The notes under the pieces are model-generated. The model did not search any database, was not told the origin of the DNA, and saw only the letters and a program-made list of their open reading frames with translations. A stretch of 17,907 nucleotides of DNA from JBCCRH01 sp039208045 (GTDB taxonomy: Bacteria > Bacteroidota > Bacteroidia > Chitinophagales > Saprospiraceae), in the NCBI GenBank assembly GCA_039208045.1, contig JBCCRH010000069.1, forward strand, positions 1 through 17,907. The letters are read 5' to 3'. The stretch's first letter is position 1. Each line of letters begins with the position of its first letter. The position numbers were made by a program, and so were the translations under genes. This document shows, one piece after another, positions 7,497 through 14,743 of the stretch.

Positions 7497-10402
7497 GGGT
7501 ATATCATGAATAGGATAAGTGAGCTAATGATCAGAGATATTATAATTAATATGCTCCGAAGATTCCACCTTTTGGCATTTTCTTCTAAGGCATCAGTATT
7601 GCCAATTAGAACAAGATTAGCCCAGTAATATGGGTGTGCAAAAGCAGGAGATACTTCTTCGAGATATTGAAGTTTGGATTGTTGCAATGCTAATTCTTTG
7701 GTGTCGCCCTCTTTCAAGTTTAAAAGAAAGGCCAGAACTATATCCATAGAACTCTTGTCGGATGCATTCCAAAGGCTAGCGAGTAAGCTCTCACAGCCTG
7801 CATAAGTGAAAGCATGCGCTAGGCTCTTTAAACTTCCATTATTGTTTGGATCAAAATCACTAGCAGTTTGACAAGCGCTGAGAATACCCAGATCAGACGC
7901 TAGTGTTATACCATATAAATCGCCAGCACGCAGTAGAAAATCACTATCTGGGTTAGTTTTAGTGAAAGCAAGTGCAGAGTTGAGGGGTTGACGAGCATCT
8001 ACAAGACCATGCATTGCAAAATGAATAATTTGTGCATTAAGGCCATAGGTTAAAAAGGCTTCTTTAGTAGCAGCTTGATTGAGCCATGCCTTTCCTCCAA
8101 ATATAGAGCTTGCAGCATTTACTTCATCATCAGAATAGTATAACTTACCTATTGATCTTTGAACTAGCAGACTATCTATACCTTGTTTTTTCACATACTT
8201 TTCTAATTCGTTGAGCGTAAAATCATCGTATTCAATGCCAAAGCCCACATAGGGCTGAAGGACACGCTCTATATTGCTATCTTGAACAGGAGGTAAAAAT
8301 AGGTTGGAATAAAGGTAACGAACAGCGTATTGGTGAATAACGTAAGAATTTGCCCTTCCGAGCCAAGTTTTCTGAGCTTTAGTTAATAAGGCTTCTACAG
8401 AGATCAGGTTAATGAGTCCATCTGGGATAATTGTTAATTTAGAGATCGGTGTTCTACTCTTTATTAGTGTAGGCGCTATCAATACTTGATACAGCTCATG
8501 AGCCACATCAAGATAAGCCTGCTGACTATTTTGCTCATTAAGTAAAGTATTAAAACGCAAGCATAAGAATTGGAAGGAAGAAGGCAACGCCCATTTTTTA
8601 ATCTTATAAGTAGATGCACTAATTATAGCAGCATAGATATACTTTTCGCCTAGAAAATAATCGATAGCGATTTCTCCTTTTGAAAGATGTGACTGTACTT
8701 GAGCAATAGTAAGTGGTGAGGATAAGGCATATTTTAATGTGAAATAGCTTGGATGACTTAGCTCTAGTTTTTGCAATAAAGCGTAATAAGAAGACTTAGC
8801 ATCATTCAAGCGATCTTGAAGAATAGTTTTTCGAGGGTCATCATTATTTTCCGCTGTTTGAAGATCGTATTCTAGCTTAAGGAATGTCTGACGCAGCTTT
8901 TCTTCTTCAAGCATTACAGAAATTGGTAGGTCAGCATATTTTAAGGCCTCAGACGCTTGAATATCTTCTATTAAGAGAATAGCTTTATTCTTCGCAATAA
9001 AGTAGTACGTCTTTTCACAAAAGGAAGTATTTTCCTTGCACTGAGATTGGCATAAGTCGATGGCTCCTTCATACATTCTTCGAGTAATTCTGAGCAGTGT
9101 GGATCGGTCTGTTTGTAATAGGGCCTTTTTCCTTATTTGATCGACTAAGGCATCAGCAAGCATGTAGGTGCTGTATGCTAATGTGAATTTTTGCTGAGCT
9201 TTGTATACTGATGCTTTTCCATTCAATACTTCTAGTAGCTGTAGACGATCAAAGATGACTATATTTTCTATACTTTCAGTCTCTAATGGTAGCATTGGTT
9301 CAAGCAAGAGGATACTGAATGCATCTTGAAAGCATGCGAGACTTTTATCATATATTCCTAAAGCTAAGAAGGCATTGCCCTTAGCAGTAATTAGTTCTGC
9401 CTTAATGGGGTGTTTATTTTTCCCAAATCCTTTGTCTGCATAAGTTAATCCATCTGGAACAAACTGATTTATAACACTAGCATGATCTCCCTGTTGATTA
9501 GCTAGCTTAGCAAGATTTGCTTGCACAGCTGCAAGTTCTTGTAAAAAAAATGGCGTAGGGGATGCCTTGTAGCAAGCTTTATAAGTAGTTGTGGCTTCTC
9601 GGTAAAGACTATCAGCTTGGGCATACTCACCAGTATTTGCTTTAGTAAAACCAAGATTATTTTGACTGCTCGCTTTTAAAGGAGTAGGCTCGTCAATAGT
9701 GTGAGCAAGCTCCAGCGCTCGACGAAAGCTTCGGGATGCTTTTTCTCTATTACCTTGATCGCTGTAAGCTGCTCCTTCTACTTCTAGGATAGCGATCTGG
9801 CGGCTTACAGAAAAGGTTTGTAGCGATTGATAAGCTCTTTTAGCCTTATGAGCATAAAGCAGAGAAAGATCAAAGTTTCCTAACTTTTTGTGTATACGTG
9901 CGGCTTCCAGATACATGTTGGGGAGACGACTAACTGCTCCTTCTTCTTCCTGGTTTTTTTCTAATAAAGTGATAGCATAAGTCAAATCTTGAATAGCTGC
10001 AAATAAATGACTGTATGCTCGTTTGGCAGCTGCCCTCACAAATAGAGAGCGTGCACGATTCACACTTGTCTTCTGTGTAGCCGTTCGAAAATCTAAAGCC
10101 TTAGTTGCATGGAAAATAGCAGAATCAAGCACACCTGCCCGATAGTAAGATATTGATAAAGTATGATAAATTTCAGCTCGTTCAAGCGAGTCGTCCTCTA
10201 GTTGTAACAGCAATCTATGCAGAAAAAAAACGCCTTCTTTTTGTTGCTCACTGCTTAGTAGTCTTTTTGCTTTACTTATAGAATCCTGAACAGATATTTG
10301 AGAAGTCGCCATGAGAGGGAATAGAACAAATAAGACAGTCAAGATGGATATGCAAAGAAAAAGTACGGGCGGAAGACATTTGTTTATAGTAAAGTTTCGC
10401 AT
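7478..10402 (-). CDS. TPR-CHAT (caspase-like) protein with signal peptide and C-terminal membrane helix
   Basis: A 974-residue protein. The N-terminus is hydrophobic with a probable signal peptidase site A-T-S before Q35. Residues about 75-440 are helical TPR repeats (for example HTLSISYYRAGVLDSAIFHA, NNLGFTKANTGEYAQADSLY, KGNAFLALGIYDKSLACF). A helical linker spans about 465-560. The CHAT peptidase domain spans about 565-935, with the family's His motif HFAMHG (second His, 798) and Cys motif LSACQT (Cys844), so the catalytic pair is intact. Residues 948-967 form a transmembrane helix followed by PKKRAA. CHAT proteins are caspase-clan (CD) cysteine peptidases; substrate and trigger here are unknown. 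The signal peptide and terminal helix suggest that TPR and CHAT face the periplasm, which is inference. It lies 78 bases after the S8 protease gene, probably in the same transcript, and has no clear promoter of its own. Confidence 0.9.
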   Translation of the reverse strand: MRNFTINKCLPPVLFLCISILTVLFVLFPLMATSQISVQDSISKAKRLLSSEQQKEGVFFLHRLLLQLEDDSLERAEIYHTLSISYYRAGVLDSAIFHATKALDFRTATQKTSVNRARSLFVRAAAKRAYSHLFAAIQDLTYAITLLEKNQEEEGAVSRLPNMYLEAARIHKKLGNFDLSLLYAHKAKRAYQSLQTFSVSRQIAILEVEGAAYSDQGNREKASRSFRRALELAHTIDEPTPLKASSQNNLGFTKANTGEYAQADSLYREATTTYKACYKASPTPFFLQELAAVQANLAKLANQQGDHASVINQFVPDGLTYADKGFGKNKHPIKAELITAKGNAFLALGIYDKSLACFQDAFSILLLEPMLPLETESIENIVIFDRLQLLEVLNGKASVYKAQQKFTLAYSTYMLADALVDQIRKKALLQTDRSTLLRITRRMYEGAIDLCQSQCKENTSFCEKTYYFIAKNKAILLIEDIQASEALKYADLPISVMLEEEKLRQTFLKLEYDLQTAENNDDPRKTILQDRLNDAKSSYYALLQKLELSHPSYFTLKYALSSPLTIAQVQSHLSKGEIAIDYFLGEKYIYAAIISASTYKIKKWALPSSFQFLCLRFNTLLNEQNSQQAYLDVAHELYQVLIAPTLIKSRTPISKLTIIPDGLINLISVEALLTKAQKTWLGRANSYVIHQYAVRYLYSNLFLPPVQDSNIERVLQPYVGFGIEYDDFTLNELEKYVKKQGIDSLLVQRSIGKLYYSDDEVNAASSIFGGKAWLNQAATKEAFLTYGLNAQIIHFAMHGLVDARQPLNSALAFTKTNPDSDFLLRAGDLYGITLASDLGILSACQTASDFDPNNNGSLKSLAHAFTYAGCESLLASLWNASDKSSMDIVLAFLLNLKEGDTKELALQQSKLQYLEEVSPAFAHPYYWANLVLIGNTDALEENAKRWNLRSILIIISLIISSLILFMIYPKKRAA

Positions 10403-10403
10403 A

Positions 10404-10477
10404 AGCTGGAAGTGAAAACGGGCACTGCCACTATGATAATCAATAGAAGTATACTACCCGTTTTGTTATTTCCAGCT
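10404..10477 (-). promoter_or_regulatory. Long hairpin between the S8 and CHAT genes
   Basis: Arms at 10404-10422 and 10457-10477 pair AGCTGGAA/TTCCAGCT and AAAACGGG/CCCGTTTT with a small internal loop, around a 34-base apical loop. In minus-strand RNA it fills nearly the whole S8-CHAT gap and ends one base before the CHAT ATG at 10402. There is no T tract after it, so it is not a typical terminator. It could set CHAT translation or act as a processing site. Confidence 0.6.
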
Positions 10478-10480
10478 AAT

Positions 10481-12016
10481 TTAGCGTTTTATTAATTTAT
10501 ATGACAATATCTGGTTTCCCATTCTTACTTTCGCGATATAAACTCCTGGAGACCATCTTTCAATGGATGGAATATTTAATGAAATAATGTCGCTACCTGC
10601 ATCAAATAGCTGGTCTACAGATAAAATTAAGCTGCCCGAAAGGTCATAAAAGTTTATCTGCGCGACCACTTCTCTTTCTATATCGATAAGCAAGGACAAA
10701 TCATTATTATAGAATGGGTTAGGATATATCCGAGTAGCTGAAGTCTCATTGCTTTGAGCTAGGGCTGTATTTGACTGAGCAAGTAAGCTATTCGTCTGGG
10801 TTGAATTAGTGCAATCCATTGGAGCAATACCGTCGACATAGTTCAGGGTATTTCCATTCATTACGAAATCGGTTAAGTATTCCTCGCTTGTGGCAGAATT
10901 CTTTAACATGCAAGCAACATCACTAGCGTCGAAAAAAGAAAGATGACTTCCATATACGGCAGCAAGACTTACCACAAGTGGAACCGCGTAAGAAGTACCT
11001 GTGCAAAGAGTTAATTCTCCATTCGGAGCGAGTCCGACGATGTTTTGACCAGGAGCTGATAGTTCGACTAAATCTGGGCTGTAGTTACTAAAAGAGGTAT
11101 ATCCAGAATTACAATTCAATGCTCCCACTGTTAAAACGCAATCTGCATTGCTTAAGGAGGCAGGGTAGTATTTATCTTGACTAATATCTATACCATTATT
11201 TCCTGCTGAGGTAACCATTAGCATTTCACTATTTTGTAATTCCTTAATCTTTTTAACTAGTAAGTTAGAATAGATATCTTCAGGATGGGGGGCATATCCA
11301 AAAGACATATTTACAATATTGGCATTAAGTTGTTCAAGTTTATCTATTGCTTCAAATAATTTGAAAATATTAGTACTGCCGGTGTTATCAAATGCTTTTA
11401 CAGAAACAAGAGACGCAGAAGTTACCCCCATGTAGCTTAGCATATCCACAATAATACTTGCTACTTTTGTGCCATGCCCATTACCATCATCTCCGTCAAG
11501 ACCATCGTCAACTAAATCGATTGTTTCTTCAATCCACTCACCAAAATGAGAAGCGATCACATCAGTAGCTACACCAGTATCAATAATACCAATCTTTAAG
11601 CTAGCGGTTCCCCCGATATTAGGTAAAAAATGGCCTAAATAATTTTGACAATGCATCAGAGACATGGGCAAAAAAGTGCTGAGGTTCATATCTGTATCAT
11701 ATGCTTCAGGTATGTTGATCTCGTAGTTCAAAGAACCCCCATCTACTTCGGCTTGCTGTAAGGTATGCCCTAAAAGATCGATCGTATTATGGATGGTTAC
11801 AGAGCCATTAACAGGATCATCAATAATCATTGGGAAATCGCCAACACGATAACGAATCATATTTTCAGCGGCGATATGCTCTTGTGGTACTGCATCAATT
11901 TGATTCAGGTAATCTTCGATACTAGATGGTTCAGTTCCTACTTTATACCGTATAATTATTTCGTTAGCTACATAGTTATTTTGGCAAAAAGTATGTATTG
12001 GTACAAGTAAAATCAA
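10481..12016 (-). CDS. Secreted subtilisin-like (S8) serine peptidase with T9SS sorting domain; 5' end appears frameshifted
   Basis: As read here the product has 511 residues and starts at a TTG. An N-terminal region (about 15-125) may be an inhibitor-like propeptide. The subtilase domain spans about 138-395 with all catalytic motifs: Asp146 (IGIIDTGV), His181 (GNGHGTKVAS), oxyanion Asn273 (SAGNNG) and Ser342 (GTSYAVP). A short repeated linker (LLAQSNTALAQSN) leads to a T9SS type A sorting domain at about 428-511 (RIYPNPFYNNDL to the end). The TTG start removes the basic part of the signal peptide. Reading one base out of frame, an ATG at 12045-12043 followed by a run of seven A would, with one more A, give MEKKLRLLAF joined to this frame, a textbook signal peptide ending TFC before Gln (521 residues). 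The enzyme is probably secreted and co-expressed with the CHAT gene. Confidence 0.88.
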   Translation of the reverse strand: MILLVPIHTFCQNNYVANEIIIRYKVGTEPSSIEDYLNQIDAVPQEHIAAENMIRYRVGDFPMIIDDPVNGSVTIHNTIDLLGHTLQQAEVDGGSLNYEINIPEAYDTDMNLSTFLPMSLMHCQNYLGHFLPNIGGTASLKIGIIDTGVATDVIASHFGEWIEETIDLVDDGLDGDDGNGHGTKVASIIVDMLSYMGVTSASLVSVKAFDNTGSTNIFKLFEAIDKLEQLNANIVNMSFGYAPHPEDIYSNLLVKKIKELQNSEMLMVTSAGNNGIDISQDKYYPASLSNADCVLTVGALNCNSGYTSFSNYSPDLVELSAPGQNIVGLAPNGELTLCTGTSYAVPLVVSLAAVYGSHLSFFDASDVACMLKNSATSEEYLTDFVMNGNTLNYVDGIAPMDCTNSTQTNSLLAQSNTALAQSNETSATRIYPNPFYNNDLSLLIDIEREVVAQINFYDLSGSLILSVDQLFDAGSDIISLNIPSIERWSPGVYIAKVRMGNQILSYKLIKR

Positions 12017-12034
12017 AAAGGCAAGTAAGCGTAA

Positions 12035-12045
12035 TTTTTTTCCAT
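12035..12045 (-). other. Homopolymer (A7 on the coding strand) at the start of the S8 gene, with out-of-frame ATG
   Basis: On the coding strand ATG (12045-12043) is followed by G and seven A. The ATG frame stops at TGA after ten codons. Adding one A would join it to the protease frame and produce a good signal peptide. The protease frame itself has a TAA at 12055-12053 and no ATG, GTG or TTG between that stop and the TTG at 12016. Confidence 0.7.
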
Positions 12046-12050
12046 GGTCG

Positions 12051-12150
12051 TTTTATCTTATAAGAATCGTGAAATTGAAATGTGACTAAAACGCAAAATT
12101 TTTTATCCATTTTAGTCACGTTTGGTGAAATATAATCTTATAAGATAAAA
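12051..12150. repeat. 100-base concentric inverted-repeat element in the divergent S8/sigma-factor intergenic region
   Basis: The outer arms are TTTTATCTTATAAGA at 12051-12065 and its exact reverse complement at 12136-12150. The inner arms are at 12078-12091 and 12110-12123 (GTGACTAAAA/TTTTAGTCAC core, 13 of 14 bases paired). Both pairs share the centre 12100.5. Each outer arm also contains the palindrome TCTTATAAGA (12056-12065 and 12136-12145), extended to ATCTTATAAGAT at 12135-12146. It could be a pair of operators for the divergent genes, a cruciform-forming site, or a small MITE-like element. Confidence 0.8.
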
Positions 12151-12163
12151 AAGGTGCCAAATT

Positions 12164-12913
12164 ATGTCAATTTCACCATCTTCAAATGATCTTAGCGGAG
12201 CGCTTCGGCCTCCCCACGAGCCAAAGGAACGTACGTTAATGCACCCATTAGTGAAATGGGTAAGGCAGTCGCCGCTTATTTCGCAGCAAGAAGAAATGGA
12301 GGTACCTTCGAGGGAGTGTACTGAAAAAGTTGCTAGGTTTGAATTATTAAAGCAACCAAAACGAATGAGCCAAAATTTTGGATTGACTGAAACTGCTTTC
12401 GAACAGCTTGTAGCAGAGCTACAGGCCGGTAATGATCAATTATTTGAGCGTATTTTCCTAAAACACTTTGAGGACTGCGTCAAATTTATAACGAATCAAT
12501 ATCGGGCTAGCTGGGAGGATGCGTACGATGCGAGCATGGAATGCCTGATAGAATTTCAGCACCGCTTGAAAGCTGGAAAAATCCACTATGGCAATCTAAG
12601 GTTTCTGTTTACTCGTATGGCGGGGCAGATTTACCTCAAATGGATAAAAAAAGAACAGCTGAAAGATACAATGGAAGAAACCTTTGATGTCGCAGAACCA
12701 CCCGAGCAATTGGATCCTGAACTACTGGAAGTGCTTAATATGGCTTGGGAAAAAATGTGTGCAGATTGTAAAAATATACTCAAGGCATTCTACTATAATG
12801 GAATGCCCTTAAATGAACTAGCAGAAAAACTCCAAAAAAAACCAGCAGCCGTTAGGAAACAAAAACAAAGGTGTCTCGACAAGCTGCGCCATTTTTTTCA
12901 CCATATTCAATAA
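12164..12913 (+). CDS. ECF-like RNA polymerase sigma factor (sigma-70 family)
   Basis: A 249-residue protein. Region 2-like helices span about 75-165 (FERIFLKHFEDCVKFITNQYRAS, EDAYDASMECLIEF, NLRFLFTRMAGQIYLKW). A region 4 helix-turn-helix spans about 185-240 (CADCKNILKAFYYNGMPLNELAEKLQKKPAAVRKQKQRCLDKLR). There is no obvious region 1 or 3, so it is ECF-sized apart from about 67 extra N-terminal residues with no recognisable fold. An in-frame ATG at 12365 would give a more usual 182-residue protein, and a perfect TAGGTTTG promoter-like box sits just before it at 12334-12341; the true start is uncertain. It is divergent from the S8-CHAT pair, and the next gene begins seven bases after its stop. 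I infer that it governs this local cluster and possibly itself. Confidence 0.82.
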   Translation: MSISPSSNDLSGALRPPHEPKERTLMHPLVKWVRQSPLISQQEEMEVPSRECTEKVARFELLKQPKRMSQNFGLTETAFEQLVAELQAGNDQLFERIFLKHFEDCVKFITNQYRASWEDAYDASMECLIEFQHRLKAGKIHYGNLRFLFTRMAGQIYLKWIKKEQLKDTMEETFDVAEPPEQLDPELLEVLNMAWEKMCADCKNILKAFYYNGMPLNELAEKLQKKPAAVRKQKQRCLDKLRHFFHHIQ

Positions 12914-12920
12914 GGAAGTT

Positions 12921-13616
12921 ATGTTGAGCAAGAACACTTTTTTTCAAGACGGCCAACGACCAGAAGAGCAAGAACAGCAGGCCAAAGCGTTTCTGCGAGC
13001 AAAGTTTGATGCAGAAAAAAGAAAGCGCTGGGCAAAACAGTTAGAGCAGGAGCATGGCGTGCAGCGTACCCCCTCTGCCAGACTTGCCAAACGTAGGCGA
13101 TTGGTCGTGTGGATGGCCAGTGCTGCTGCTGCCATCTTACTATTATTAATCTTTTTTCAGGACGGTATCTATACCACAGCAAGCACGCCACAACAACTAG
13201 CTGCTAACTACCTAGCCGAAGCCCCCTTCGCACACCAGGGGCAACGAAAAAGCTCTGAGCAAATCGAAGCGCTTCGAGCGACAGCCATTGAGCAATATAT
13301 GCGCAAAGAGTACCAAGCAGCTAGTGAGAGCTGGGCGGCCCTCCAACAACATACAGGAGCTAATGAAGAAGATCTCTTTTATTTGGGGCTCTCTTATCTA
13401 TACAGCGGCAACTATGCTAGTGCTATCGATCAACTTTCTTCCGCCACGGCAGCGCCTGATCGCTTTGCACAAGAGCGCCGCTGGTTTTTAGCACTAGCCT
13501 ATATTCAAGCGGGGCGGACTGGTCAAGGGGAGCAACTGCTAAAAGCCATTGCACCAGCACATTTCAACCACAAAAAAGCACAGCACTTACTGCAGCAAAT
13601 AGACCAGACCAACTGA
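12921..13616 (+). CDS. One-pass membrane protein with TPR-like C-terminus; possible sigma-factor partner
   Basis: A 231-residue protein. Residues 1-58 are hydrophilic, highly charged and probably cytoplasmic (QAKAFLRAKFDAEKRKRW). Residues 61-80 are a transmembrane helix after a K-R-R-R stop, giving an N-in topology. Residues about 112-225 hold TPR-like helical pairs (AIEQYMRKEYQAASESWAAL, DLFYLGLSYLYSGNYASAI, WFLALAYIQAGRTGQGEQLL) placed in the periplasm. It starts seven bases after the sigma gene's stop with GGAAG just upstream, so the two are probably coupled. The layout (cytoplasmic tail, helix, periplasmic sensor next to an ECF-like sigma) fits an anti-sigma factor or adaptor, but no known anti-sigma domain is recognisable. 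The role is inference. Confidence 0.8.
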   Translation: MLSKNTFFQDGQRPEEQEQQAKAFLRAKFDAEKRKRWAKQLEQEHGVQRTPSARLAKRRRLVVWMASAAAAILLLLIFFQDGIYTTASTPQQLAANYLAEAPFAHQGQRKSSEQIEALRATAIEQYMRKEYQAASESWAALQQHTGANEEDLFYLGLSYLYSGNYASAIDQLSSATAAPDRFAQERRWFLALAYIQAGRTGQGEQLLKAIAPAHFNHKKAQHLLQQIDQTN

Positions 13617-13619
13617 TGA

Positions 13620-13650
13620 TTGTTTAGGGGAATAAACTGTCTTACCTTTG
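13620..13650 (+). promoter_or_regulatory. Promoter of the thiL gene
   Basis: TTG at 13620-13622, a spacer of 20 and a perfect TACCTTTG at 13643-13650 match the Bacteroidota primary promoter (-33 TTG, -7 TAnnTTTG). The ATG follows 26 bases later at 13677. It begins just after the stop of the membrane TPR gene, so thiL is a separate unit. Confidence 0.72.
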
Positions 13651-13676
13651 CCGCGTTTTAAAGGACAAAGAAACGT

Positions 13677-14735
13677 ATGGCAGATACCAAAAATAAACGA
13701 ACCAATGTTGGCGAGTTGGGAGAATTTGGCTTGATAGAGCATCTTACGAAATCCTTCTCGCCAGTGCATACTAATACGATCAAAGCAGTGGGAGATGATG
13801 CGGCGGTCATTGACCAAGGGCCACACTGCACGGTGATTTCTACTGATATGTTGGTAGAAGGCATTCATTTTGATTTGATGTACTCTCCGCTGAAGCACCT
13901 AGGCTATAAGGCAGTGGTGGTCAACCTATCCGACATCTATGCAATGAATGCGATACCGCAGCAGGTGACGGTTTCCCTGGCCTTATCTAACCGCTTTTCG
14001 GTAGAGGCGCTTGAAGAGTTGTATGCGGGTATTCACAAAGCTTGCGAGCTATATAATGTCGATCTTATCGGTGGCGATACTACTTCTTCGTTAAAGGGAA
14101 TGATTATCAGCGTAACGGCTATCGGAAAGGGGCAAAAAGATAAACTGACGTATCGCCATACAGCCAAGGTGGGCGATCTGATTTGCGTGACCGGTAACTT
14201 GGGTGCGGCATATCTGGGCCTCCAAATACTGGAGCGGGAGAAACAAATCTACCTAGCCAATCCTGGCGTTCAACCCGAAATGGACGACCAACCTTACCTG
14301 CTAGAGCGGCAGTTGAAGCCGGAGGCGCGCCGCGATATGATTTCCGCTTTCGCTAAAAACCAGCTGGTACCGACTTCCATGATTGATATATCCGATGGAT
14401 TAGCCTCTGAGCTATTTCATATTTGTAAACAATCGGGTGTAGGGGCGCTGATTGAAGAGAGTGGCGTGCCGATTCATCCCGATGCTGAGATGCAGGCGAT
14501 TAAGTTTAAGCTCGATCCGATTACTTGTGCGTTGAGCGGAGGGGAGGATTATGAGCTGCTCTTTACGATTGATCCGAGTGATGTAGAAAAGATCAAGTAC
14601 TTGCCAGACATTTATATTATGGGAGAGATCGTAGAAGACAGTGAAGGTGTTCTGTTGAATACTAAAGGAGGTAACTTACACCCCATTACCGCCCAAGGCT
14701 GGCAACACTTTAATCCTAATTCAACCAATAAATAA
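13677..14735 (+). CDS. thiL: Thiamine-monophosphate kinase
   Basis: A 352-residue cytoplasmic enzyme that phosphorylates thiamine monophosphate with ATP to thiamine diphosphate, the last step of cofactor synthesis. The AIR-synthase/ThiL fold is clear. VGDDAAVI at about 38-45 and STDMLVEGIHFD at 55-66 are nucleotide/Mg sites. KAVVVNLSDIYAMNAIP (78-94) is a family hallmark. LIGGDTTSS is at 130-138, TGNLGAAYLGL at 172-182, DISDGLASEL at 237-246 and ALSGGEDYELLFT at 285-297. Length is normal for the family. The start is fixed by the upstream promoter. The next gene begins eight bases after the stop, so it shares the transcript. It is a housekeeping gene and probably unrelated to the protease cluster upstream. 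Confidence 0.95.
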   Translation: MADTKNKRTNVGELGEFGLIEHLTKSFSPVHTNTIKAVGDDAAVIDQGPHCTVISTDMLVEGIHFDLMYSPLKHLGYKAVVVNLSDIYAMNAIPQQVTVSLALSNRFSVEALEELYAGIHKACELYNVDLIGGDTTSSLKGMIISVTAIGKGQKDKLTYRHTAKVGDLICVTGNLGAAYLGLQILEREKQIYLANPGVQPEMDDQPYLLERQLKPEARRDMISAFAKNQLVPTSMIDISDGLASELFHICKQSGVGALIEESGVPIHPDAEMQAIKFKLDPITCALSGGEDYELLFTIDPSDVEKIKYLPDIYIMGEIVEDSEGVLLNTKGGNLHPITAQGWQHFNPNSTNK

Positions 14736-14743
14736 GCGCTATT

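Noticed and set aside
11789..12010. Plus-strand 73-residue frame inside the 5' part of the S8 gene
   Set aside because: It overlaps the protease coding region and shows no recognisable features.
12131..12136. TATAAT as a classical -10 box for the sigma gene
   Set aside because: Bacteroidota promoters use TAnnTTTG, no -35 partner is seen, and the bases are part of the inverted-repeat structure.
12919..13191. Minus-strand 90-residue frame opposite the membrane TPR gene
   Set aside because: It fully overlaps a gene with a clear membrane helix and TPRs; its composition is antisense-like.
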